This document shows positions 56,356 to 62,917 of a stretch of 64,000 bases of DNA, in pieces (positions within the stretch are counted from its first letter, which is position 1; each line of letters begins with the position of its first letter). Origin of the DNA: Jeongeupia sp. USM3 (GTDB taxonomy: Bacteria > Pseudomonadota > Gammaproteobacteria > Burkholderiales > Chitinibacteraceae); NCBI RefSeq assembly GCF_001808185.1, contig NZ_CP017668.1, forward strand, positions 2,790,001 to 2,854,000. The letters run 5' to 3'. The notes under the pieces are model-generated. The model was given only the letters and a program-made list of their open reading frames with translations. It made no database searches and was not told the DNA's origin. Both the position numbers and the translations under genes were made by a program.

Positions 56356-57765
56356 TTACAGCGAGTAGTACATGTCGAATTCAACCGGGTGCACGTTCAT
56401 GCGGGTGCGGTTGACGTCCTGCATCTTCAGCTCGATGTACGAATCGATCCACTCGTCGGTGAACACGCCACCGCGGGTCAGGAACTCGCGATCCTTGTCG
56501 AGCGCGTCCAGTGCTTCGTCGAGCGAGGCGCAGACGGTCGGGATCAGCTTGTCTTCTTCCGGCGGCAGGTCGTACAGGTTCTTGTCGGCCGGATCGCCCG
56601 GGTGGATCTTGTTCTGCACGCCATCCAGACCGGCCATCAGCAGCGCGGCAAAGCACAGGTACGGGTTGGCCAACGGATCCGGGAAGCGCGCTTCGATACG
56701 GCGACCCTTGTCCGATGCCACGTGCGGGATGCGGATCGACGCCGAGCGGTTCTTGGCCGAGTAGGCCAGCTTCACCGGGGCTTCGAAGTGCGGCACCAGA
56801 CGCTTGTACGAGTTGGTACCCGGGTTGGTGATCGCGTTCAGCGCCTTGGCGTGCTTGATGATGCCGCCGATGTAGAACAGCGCGGTTTCCGACAGGCCGG
56901 CGTAGCCGTTGCCTGCAAACAGGTTCTTGCCGTCCTTCCAGATCGACTGGTGGACGTGCATGCCCGAGCCGTTGTCGCCAACGATGGGCTTGGGCATGAA
57001 GGTCGCGGTCTTGCCGTACTGGTTGGCCACGTTGTGGACCACGTACTTGAGGATCTGGGTCCAGTCGGCGCGCTGGGTCAGCGTGCTGAACTTGGTACCG
57101 ATTTCGTTCTGGCCGGCGTTCGCCACTTCGTGGTGGAACACTTCGACCGGCACGCCCAGCTCTTCGAGCACCAGCACCATCGAGGCGCGGATGTCCTGGT
57201 GGCTGTCGACCGGCGGAACCGGGAAGTAGCCGCCCTTGACGCGCGGACGGTGACCGAGGTTGCCGCCTTCGAACTTCTCGCTGGTCGCCCAGGCGCCTTC
57301 TTCCGAGCCGATCTTGACGAAGCAGCCCGACATGTCCGTGTTCCAGCGGATGTTGTCGAAGATGAAGAATTCGGGTTCCGGACCGAAGTAGGCGGTGTCG
57401 CCGATGCCGGTGGTCTTCAGATACGCTTCGGCGCGCTTGGCGAGCGAGCGCGGGTCGCGGTCGTAGCCCTTGCCGGTGGCCGGCTCGATCACGTCGCAGG
57501 TGATGATGACGGTCGGCTCGTCGAAGAACGGGTCGATGTTGGCGGTCGACGGATCCGGCATCAGCAGCATGTCCGACGCCTGAATGCCCTTCCAGCCGGC
57601 GATCGACGAACCGTCGAAGGCGTGGCCGTTTTCGAACCACTCTTCGTCGACGACGTGCGCCGGCACGGTCACGTGCTGCTCTTTACCAATGGTGTCGGTG
57701 AAACGCAGGTCGACGAACTTGATGTCGTTGTCCTGGATCAGCTTGAGAACGTCGGCTACCGCCAT
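56356..57765 (-). CDS. glnA: Glutamine synthetase type I
   Basis: This 469-residue enzyme makes glutamine from glutamate and ammonia. It has KFVDLRFTDTIGKEQHVTVP, FDGSSIAGWKGIQASDMLLMPD, PEPEFFIFD, NGSGMHVHQSIWKDGKNLF and RSASIRIPH. The adenylylation tyrosine lies in NLYDLPPEE, so it is of the regulated GSI-beta type. AAGGAG lies about 7 nt before ATG 57765. A sigma-54 promoter and an NtrC box lie upstream. Confidence 0.98.
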   Translation of the reverse strand: MAVADVLKLIQDNDIKFVDLRFTDTIGKEQHVTVPAHVVDEEWFENGHAFDGSSIAGWKGIQASDMLLMPDPSTANIDPFFDEPTVIITCDVIEPATGKGYDRDPRSLAKRAEAYLKTTGIGDTAYFGPEPEFFIFDNIRWNTDMSGCFVKIGSEEGAWATSEKFEGGNLGHRPRVKGGYFPVPPVDSHQDIRASMVLVLEELGVPVEVFHHEVANAGQNEIGTKFSTLTQRADWTQILKYVVHNVANQYGKTATFMPKPIVGDNGSGMHVHQSIWKDGKNLFAGNGYAGLSETALFYIGGIIKHAKALNAITNPGTNSYKRLVPHFEAPVKLAYSAKNRSASIRIPHVASDKGRRIEARFPDPLANPYLCFAALLMAGLDGVQNKIHPGDPADKNLYDLPPEEDKLIPTVCASLDEALDALDKDREFLTRGGVFTDEWIDSYIELKMQDVNRTRMNVHPVEFDMYYSL

Positions 57766-57849
57766 CTTTACGCTCCTTAGGGTGCGAGAGAGTGTTGAAA
57801 TTTTGAGGTGACCAATCGCGTTGCCGCGACCGGGATGGCGATCAATAAA

Positions 57850-57864
57850 GCATGAACCGTGCCA
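57850..57864 (-). promoter_or_regulatory. Sigma-54 promoter of glnA
   Basis: On the minus strand TGGCACGGTTCATGC matches TGGCACG-N4-TTGC with one substitution and has exact GG/GC spacing. It lies 85 bp before the glnA start. Confidence 0.83.
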
Positions 57865-57980
57865 GCCCGGTGGAAGTGTCGATCCATTGTGCCACAATCA
57901 GGTGCGCTAAGAGCAATCCCGTATTGCGGCCCCGGAAGCGGGCATCTATCGGCTCCGTCTTGGTGCCTGTTTGTCATGAG

Positions 57981-57997
57981 TGCACCATATTGGTGCT
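57981..57997. promoter_or_regulatory. NtrC-binding site upstream of glnA
   Basis: TGCACCATATTGGTGCT fits TGCACYA-N3-TGGTGCA except for the final base. It is about 125 bp upstream of the -24/-12 element, as expected for an enhancer. Confidence 0.85.
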
Positions 57998-58076
57998 GTA
58001 TTGCATCGAAAACGCAGACGCATGAAAATCGGATATCAGCCACGATGATCGCCCGGTGCCCGGGCCGAGGAATGCC

Positions 58077-58529
58077 ATGAGTGACGCCGCCCGAATTCTC
58101 GACGCCGCCCGCCAGCGCGGTGCGGCCCAGGGGCTGCCCTATACCGGCGCGGTGACGCCGGCAGAGGCGCAATTGCTCCTGACCAGCCTGCCCAACGCCA
58201 GGCTGGTCGATGTGCGCACCCACGCAGAGTGGGCCTTCGTCGGCGTGGTGCCCGGCGCCGAGCTGATCGAATGGAAACGCTATCCGGGCATGGCGCCGAA
58301 CCCGGACTTCCTGACCCAGCTCAGGGCCGTGGTCGACCCCGAATCGGTGGTGCTGTTCCTGTGCCGCAGCGGTGCGCGCAGCCACGACGCGGCGCAGCTG
58401 GCCGCGGCGCACGGTTTCGCGACGGCGCTGAACGTGCTCGAAGGCTTCGAGGGCGACAAGGACGGTGAACAGCACCGCGGCCATCTCAACGGCTGGAAGG
58501 CCGCCGGCCTGCCGTGGGTGCAGGGCTGA
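58077..58529 (+). CDS. Rhodanese-like sulfurtransferase
   Basis: This 150-residue protein has one rhodanese domain: VTPAEAQLLLTSLPNARLVDVRTHAEWAFVGVVPGA, and the active-site loop LFLCRSGARSHDAAQLAA with the persulfide-forming cysteine. EGFEGDKDGEQHRGHLNGWKAAGLPW at the C-terminus occurs in a common single-domain group. GAGGA at 58067-58071 precedes ATG 58077. It reads divergently from glnA and leads into aroE. Confidence 0.9.
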   Translation: MSDAARILDAARQRGAAQGLPYTGAVTPAEAQLLLTSLPNARLVDVRTHAEWAFVGVVPGAELIEWKRYPGMAPNPDFLTQLRAVVDPESVVLFLCRSGARSHDAAQLAAAHGFATALNVLEGFEGDKDGEQHRGHLNGWKAAGLPWVQG

Positions 58530-58593
58530 TCGTTTCATCCCGGCCGCCCCGCATCCGGGACGGCCAGTCTCAACCCGTTTTCCGGTTCCCTGA

Positions 58594-59478
58594 ATGCGTT
58601 ACGTCGTCATCGGCAATCCGATTGCCCACAGCAAGTCCCCGCAGATCCACGCCGCCTTCGCCGCGCAGTTCGGGCTGGCCGATTTCAGCTACGAGCGGCT
58701 GCTGGCGCCGCTCGACGGTTTTGCCGCGACCGCGCGGGCGCTGTTCGACGCCGGCGCCGGCGGTGCCAACGTCACCGTGCCGTTCAAGGAAGAGGCGTTC
58801 CGCTTTGCCGCTGGCCTGAGCGACCGTGCCGCCGCCGCCGGCGCGGTCAACACGCTGATCCGCCACGACGACGGCCGCATCGAAGGCGACAACACCGACG
58901 GTGCAGGGCTGGTGGCCGACCTGCTGCGCCATGGCGAGCTGGCGGGCAAGCGCGTGCTGCTGCTCGGGGCCGGCGGTGCGGCCCGAGGCGTGTTGCTCCC
59001 CTTGCTCGAGTCCAAGCCTGCGTACATGGTGATTGCGAACCGCACCGCCGAAAAAGCAAAAATGGTGCTGGACAATGTCCTCGAATCTTGGAAGGTGGAC
59101 CGCGCCAGGGTGCCCAGCGAATATTTCGCCTTGGGGTTCAATGATCTTGTCGACGGCGTTCCTGTCGGGGTTGAGGGACGCGACCTAAAGGCCGACGAAC
59201 TGAGCTTCGATGTCGTCATCAACGCGACCTCGGCCAGCCTGGCGGGAGAGGCATTGCCGATCCCTGCAAGTGTCTTCGCGCCCGGCGCGCTCGCCTACGA
59301 CATGATGTACGGTCGCGACGAAACCCCGTTCCTCGCGCAGGCGCGCGCTGCCGGCGTGCTGGCGCGCGTCGACGGTCTCGGCATGCTCGTCGGCCAGGCG
59401 GCCGAGGCGTTCGCGCTCTGGACCGGCCGCCGGCCCGATGTCGAACCGGTACTCGTACAGTTGCGCAACGCGCTGTGA
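58594..59478 (+). CDS. aroE: Shikimate dehydrogenase with an unusual internal segment
   Basis: This NADP enzyme reduces dehydroshikimate in aromatic amino acid synthesis. It has VIGNPIAHSKSPQIHAAFA (substrate site), GGANVTVPFKE with the catalytic lysine, GDNTDGAGLV and LLGAGGAARGVLLPL. It is 294 residues, about 20 more than usual. The extra sequence lies between VIANRTAEKAK and FDVVINATSAS (about 59060-59215). There the codons (AAA, TCT, GAT CTT, GTT CCT, GGG GTT, GGA) lose the strong GC3 bias of the rest of the gene. Catalytic motifs are intact. Confidence 0.93.
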   Translation: MRYVVIGNPIAHSKSPQIHAAFAAQFGLADFSYERLLAPLDGFAATARALFDAGAGGANVTVPFKEEAFRFAAGLSDRAAAAGAVNTLIRHDDGRIEGDNTDGAGLVADLLRHGELAGKRVLLLGAGGAARGVLLPLLESKPAYMVIANRTAEKAKMVLDNVLESWKVDRARVPSEYFALGFNDLVDGVPVGVEGRDLKADELSFDVVINATSASLAGEALPIPASVFAPGALAYDMMYGRDETPFLAQARAAGVLARVDGLGMLVGQAAEAFALWTGRRPDVEPVLVQLRNAL

Positions 59479-60206
59479 GCCGGGCCGCAAACCGCCCGCC
59501 GGTCAGGCGGCGCATTTCGGTCGCGGGCTGGATCGGTCGCATCATCCTGCTGCTGCTCGGACTGCTGCTGCTGTGGAACCTGTGGATCTTCGCCCACGTG
59601 CTGGCGTGGCGCTGGATCAATCCGTCGAACACCGCGTTCATGTCCGAAGGGCTGGCGCGGCTCGAGGCGAGCAATCCGGACGCCGAGCTGCGTTACCGCT
59701 GGGTCGACTACGGGCAGATTTCGACGCATCTCAAGCGCGCGCTGGTCGCGTCCGAGGACGCCAAGTTCCTCGACCACGACGGGTTCGACTGGGAAGGCAT
59801 CCAGACCGCATGGGAAAAGAACCTCAGGAAGGGCCGCATCGTCGCCGGCGGCTCGACGATCAGCCAGCAGCTGGCGAAGAACCTGTTCCTGTCGTCGGGG
59901 CGCAAGCCGTGGCGCAAGGCCGAGGAAGCGGTGATCACGGTGATGCTCGAAGCGCTGCTCGACAAGCGGCGGATCTTCGAGATCTACCTGAACGTGATCG
60001 AATGGGGGAACGGCGTCTATGGTGCCGAAGCCGCGGCGCGGCACTACTACCGGACCGGCGCCGGCCGCCTCACGCCGTCGCAGTCGGCGAAGCTGGCCGC
60101 GATGGTGACCAACCCGCGCTACTACGATGCACACCGCGGCGACCGGCGTCTGGCGCGCAAGGCGGCGATCATCGTCCGCCGCATGCCGTACGCCGACATT
60201 CCCTAG
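59475..60206 (+). CDS. mtgA: Monofunctional biosynthetic peptidoglycan transglycosylase
   Basis: This 243-residue GT51 enzyme polymerises lipid II. One N-terminal membrane helix (IGRIILLLLGLLLLWNLWIF) anchors the periplasmic domain. The catalytic motif is RALVASEDAKFLDHDGFDWEGI, followed by GGSTISQQLAKNLFLS, RKAEEAVITVMLEALLDKRRIFEIYLNVIEWGNGVYG and AAARHYYRTGAGRLT. GTG 59475 overlaps the aroE stop (GTGA), so translation is coupled. Confidence 0.95.
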   Translation: MSRAANRPPVRRRISVAGWIGRIILLLLGLLLLWNLWIFAHVLAWRWINPSNTAFMSEGLARLEASNPDAELRYRWVDYGQISTHLKRALVASEDAKFLDHDGFDWEGIQTAWEKNLRKGRIVAGGSTISQQLAKNLFLSSGRKPWRKAEEAVITVMLEALLDKRRIFEIYLNVIEWGNGVYGAEAAARHYYRTGAGRLTPSQSAKLAAMVTNPRYYDAHRGDRRLARKAAIIVRRMPYADIP

Positions 60207-60383
60207 CGTCCCCGTTTCGCGCCGACGGCGCTGCCGCCCGTGAGTCGTACTCAGCGCGGCGGCCCTTGTACACGGGCGAGCCTGTTGCCGATTCAATGAT
60301 GGCAATGGTCTTTTTTCAACGATCTCCCGCCCGACTGCGTTGGCCGGTTTACGATGTAATCAGACGGACACAAGGGGCTCGGC

Positions 60384-61199
60384 ATGGCAAGGCTATCGCA
60401 GGCGCTGGAAATGGTCGGCCAGACCGATCCGGGGCTGGTGCGTGCGCAGAACGAGGATGCCATCGTCTGGGATGCCGATGCCGGCCTCGTCGTGCTGGCC
60501 GACGGCATGGGCGGCTACAACGCCGGCGAGGTCGCGAGCGCCATCGCGGTCGAGGTGATGGCGCGCCGGCTGGCCCAGCCGCTGCCGTCGTCGCCGCTGT
60601 CGCAGAGTACCCGGCTATCGGTTTCCGGCTGGGTCGAGCGGGCGATCGACGAGGCCAACCGGGTGATCTACGACACCGCGCTGGCCCAGCCCCAGTGCGC
60701 CGGCATGGGGACGACGCTGGTTGCCGGGCTGTTCTACGACAACCGCGCGCTGGTCGCGCATGTCGGCGATTCGCGCATGTACCGTTTGCGCAACGCCGAG
60801 CTTACACGGCTGACCCGCGATCACTCGCTGCTGCAGGAGCAGATCGACCTCGGGCTGGTCGACGCCGATGCCCCCGACCGCGCGGTACAGCGCAACCTGC
60901 TGACCCGCGCAGTCGGCATCGATACTGAGGTCCAGCCCGATATCGGCGAGTTCGACACGCTGCCCGGCGACCTGTACCTGCTGTGTTCGGACGGCCTGAC
61001 CGACATGGTCGACGACGTTCAAATAGCTGACATTTTACTGACTTTAAAGGACAATCCGTCGCTGGCAGCGATGCAACTGGTGCAGACTGCCAATCAGCGC
61101 GGCGGCCATGACAATATATCGGTGATTCTGGTGGCGGTTCGCCGCCCGTACCCGGCCGATGCCGGCTTCTGGTCCAGGCTGACCGCCTGGTTGAGTTGA
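60384..61199 (+). CDS. PP2C-family serine/threonine phosphatase
   Basis: This 271-residue protein has the metal-binding motifs of PPM phosphatases: VRAQNEDAIVWDADAGLVVLADGMGGYNAGEVAS, TTLVAGLFYDNRALVAHVGDSRMYRLRN, LCSDGLTDMVDD and GGHDNISVILVAV. It would dephosphorylate Ser/Thr proteins in the cytoplasm. It is followed by an FHA phosphopeptide-binding protein and an MBL phosphodiesterase, a cluster I recall from related bacteria. No kinase gene is visible in the window. Confidence 0.93.
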   Translation: MARLSQALEMVGQTDPGLVRAQNEDAIVWDADAGLVVLADGMGGYNAGEVASAIAVEVMARRLAQPLPSSPLSQSTRLSVSGWVERAIDEANRVIYDTALAQPQCAGMGTTLVAGLFYDNRALVAHVGDSRMYRLRNAELTRLTRDHSLLQEQIDLGLVDADAPDRAVQRNLLTRAVGIDTEVQPDIGEFDTLPGDLYLLCSDGLTDMVDDVQIADILLTLKDNPSLAAMQLVQTANQRGGHDNISVILVAVRRPYPADAGFWSRLTAWLS

Positions 61200-61235
61200 T
61201 CCCGTGCGCCCCGGCGCCGCCCCACGTTCAAAACC

Positions 61236-61844
61236 ATGGCGAAACTGCTGCTTAGCCTCGACGGCAACGTCATCAAGGAATACCGGATCCACCGCGACGT
61301 GTTCGCGATCGGCCGGCGGCCGAACAACGATCTGCAGATCGAAAACCTCGCGGTCTCGGGCGAGCACGCGCGCATCGTCCGCGAGGGCGACGACTACGCG
61401 GTCGAGGATCTCGGCAGTACCAACGGCACCGTCGTCAACGGTGCGCCGGTGCAGCGCGTCGCGCTGAACAACGGCGACGAGATCGGTATCGGCCGTTACC
61501 GGCTGCGCTTCTGGTGCGAACCGGCGTCGGCCGGCGGTTACGCCGAGACCCTGGTGCTGCGCGAGCCGGCGACATCGGCCAGGGTCGGCGTGATCAAGGT
61601 GCTCACCGGCGGCAGCAGCGGCCGCGAGATCGCGCTCGACAAGCCGGTGACTTCACTCGGCAAACCCGGCGTGCAGGTCGCGACGATCGCGCGCCGGCCG
61701 CAAGGCTATTTCCTGTCGCATGCCGAAGGGACGATCCGCCCGCGCGTCAACGGCAGCGAAGTCGGCGCCGAACCGCATCCGCTGAACGAAGAAGACCTGA
61801 TCGAACTCGTCGGCGTGCGCCTGGCGTTCTTCTTCCGGGGCTGA
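61236..61844 (+). CDS. FHA-domain protein
   Basis: This 202-residue protein has an N-terminal FHA domain with FAIGRRPNNDLQIENLAVSGEHARIV and EDLGSTNGTVVNG, the conserved phosphothreonine-binding residues. The C-terminal half (GREIALDKPVTSLGKPGVQVATIARRPQGYFLSHAEG, VNGSEVG, LNEEDLIELVGVRLAFFF) looks like a second, degenerate FHA domain without the binding residues. It lies 36 bp after the PP2C gene and probably works with it. Its TGA stop shares one base with R1 copy 3. Confidence 0.9.
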   Translation: MAKLLLSLDGNVIKEYRIHRDVFAIGRRPNNDLQIENLAVSGEHARIVREGDDYAVEDLGSTNGTVVNGAPVQRVALNNGDEIGIGRYRLRFWCEPASAGGYAETLVLREPATSARVGVIKVLTGGSSGREIALDKPVTSLGKPGVQVATIARRPQGYFLSHAEGTIRPRVNGSEVGAEPHPLNEEDLIELVGVRLAFFFRG

Positions 61845-62110
61845 GAGCCTGCCTACGGTCTTTTCACGTCAGCGCCGTGGCGAAGAAAGTGCAGTCGCAA
61901 GGCGTACGACGCAGGCAATAACTGGTTATTGGCAAGGAGCACAACGTAGTGAATGCACTTTTTCCGCCACGGCCCTGCGGGTTCGGGGCATTGCCGGCGG
62001 ATGGCTGCGTTACAAGCCGCTTGCGGTACTCGTACCGCGGCGTGGCGTGCGCCTTGCCCTTCACCGGCACTGCCCCGAACGCTGCCGCGAAAAGATCGTA
62101 GACAGGCTCT
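61844..62110 (+). repeat. R1 palindromic element, copy 3 (267 bp, inverted on the chromosome)
   Basis: Terminal inverted repeats (61844-61874 and 62080-62110) match at 27 of 31 bases. The first arm pairs GCCGTGGCGAAGAAAGTGCA (61874-61893) with TGCACTTTTTCCGCCACGGC (61954-61973) at 18 of 20 bases and has the tip AATAACTGGTTATT (61917-61930). The second arm pairs GTTCGGGGCATTGCCGG with CCGGCACTGCCCCGAAC. The copy is reversed relative to copies 1 and 2 on the chromosome but has the same orientation relative to its upstream gene. Confidence 0.91.
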
Positions 62111-62113
62111 GAA

Positions 62114-62872
62114 ATGCGTTTGACCGTTCTCGGCTGCAGCGGCGGCATCGGCGGCCCGGCCCGCACGACGGCGCTGCTCGTCGGCGAGCGCGTGCTGATC
62201 GACGCCGGGACCGGTGTCGGCGAGCTGTCGCTCGACGCGCTGTGCAAGATCGACCACGTCTTCCTGACCCATGCGCATTTCGACCATATCGCCTGCCTGC
62301 CGATGCTGCTCGACACCGTCGTCAGCGCGCGCAGTGCGCCGGTGACCGTGCATGCGCTGCCCGAGACGATCGCGGCGCTGCGCACCCACGTGTTCAACTG
62401 GCAGATCTGGCCCGACTTCGGCGAAATCCCCAGTGCCGGCAACGGCCTGCTGCAATGGGCGCCGATCCGGGTCGGCGAAGCGTGCGCGGTGGCGGGGGCG
62501 ACCGTGACGGCGCTACCGGCCGAGCACACGGTGCCGGCGCTGGGCTACCTGATTGACAGCGGCAACGGCGCCGTGGCGTTTTCCGGCGACAGCGCCGATT
62601 GCCCGGCGTTCTGGGATGCCCTGGCCGGCGTGCCGGACCTGCGCGCGCTGATCGTCGAAACGGCGTTCAGCAACCGCGAGGCCGAACTCGCCCGGCGCTC
62701 GCAGCATTTCTCGCCGGCTGCGCTGCTCGCCGTGCTGGACCGGCTCGATCCGGCGGTCGATGTCTGGCTGACCCATCTGAAGCCGCTCGACGCCGAACGC
62801 ATCATCGCCGAGACCCGCAACGGCGTGCACCGGATCGCCGCGCTGGCCGGCGGCCAGGTGCTGGCGTTCTAG
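62114..62872 (+). CDS. MBL-fold phosphodiesterase, class II cyclic-nucleotide PDE type
   Basis: This 252-residue metallo-beta-lactamase-fold protein has VLGCSGGIGGPARTTALLVGERVLIDAGTG, the metal motif FLTHAHFDHIACLPML, later ligands in AEHTVPALGYLID and FSGDSADC, and the final histidine in VWLTHLKPLDAE. That pattern belongs to class II cyclic-nucleotide phosphodiesterases. It begins 3 nt after R1 copy 3, so its leader is inside the repeat. It may hydrolyse cAMP or a related nucleotide; this is not proven here. Confidence 0.88.
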   Translation: MRLTVLGCSGGIGGPARTTALLVGERVLIDAGTGVGELSLDALCKIDHVFLTHAHFDHIACLPMLLDTVVSARSAPVTVHALPETIAALRTHVFNWQIWPDFGEIPSAGNGLLQWAPIRVGEACAVAGATVTALPAEHTVPALGYLIDSGNGAVAFSGDSADCPAFWDALAGVPDLRALIVETAFSNREAELARRSQHFSPAALLAVLDRLDPAVDVWLTHLKPLDAERIIAETRNGVHRIAALAGGQVLAF

Positions 62873-62878
62873 AAACGG

Positions 62879-62904
62879 CGACGCCGCGTCGGAACGCGGC
62901 GTCG
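62879..62904. terminator. Hairpin between convergent MBL and final genes
   Basis: CGACGCCGCGT pairs perfectly with ACGCGGCGTCG over a four-base loop. No T-run follows on either strand, so it is a stem that may halt or protect transcripts, not a typical rho-independent terminator. Confidence 0.55.
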
Positions 62905-62917
62905 TGGTCGGGGCGCC

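Larger units (their letters stand above)
57766..58076. other. 310-bp divergent regulatory region between glnA and the rhodanese gene
   Basis: No gene is seen. It holds the glnA sigma-54 promoter (57850-57864) and an NtrC box (57981-57997). GAGGA at 58067-58071 is the ribosome-binding site of the rhodanese gene. A second GTGCC...GGTGC pair near 57890-57905 has the wrong spacing for a good NtrC site but could be a weak one. Confidence 0.7.

Noticed and set aside
50797..57765. A horizontally acquired island between ntrBC and glnA
   Set aside because: Apart from the insertion sequence, codon use and GC content of the five intervening genes match the rest of the window. No tRNA or integrase is present.
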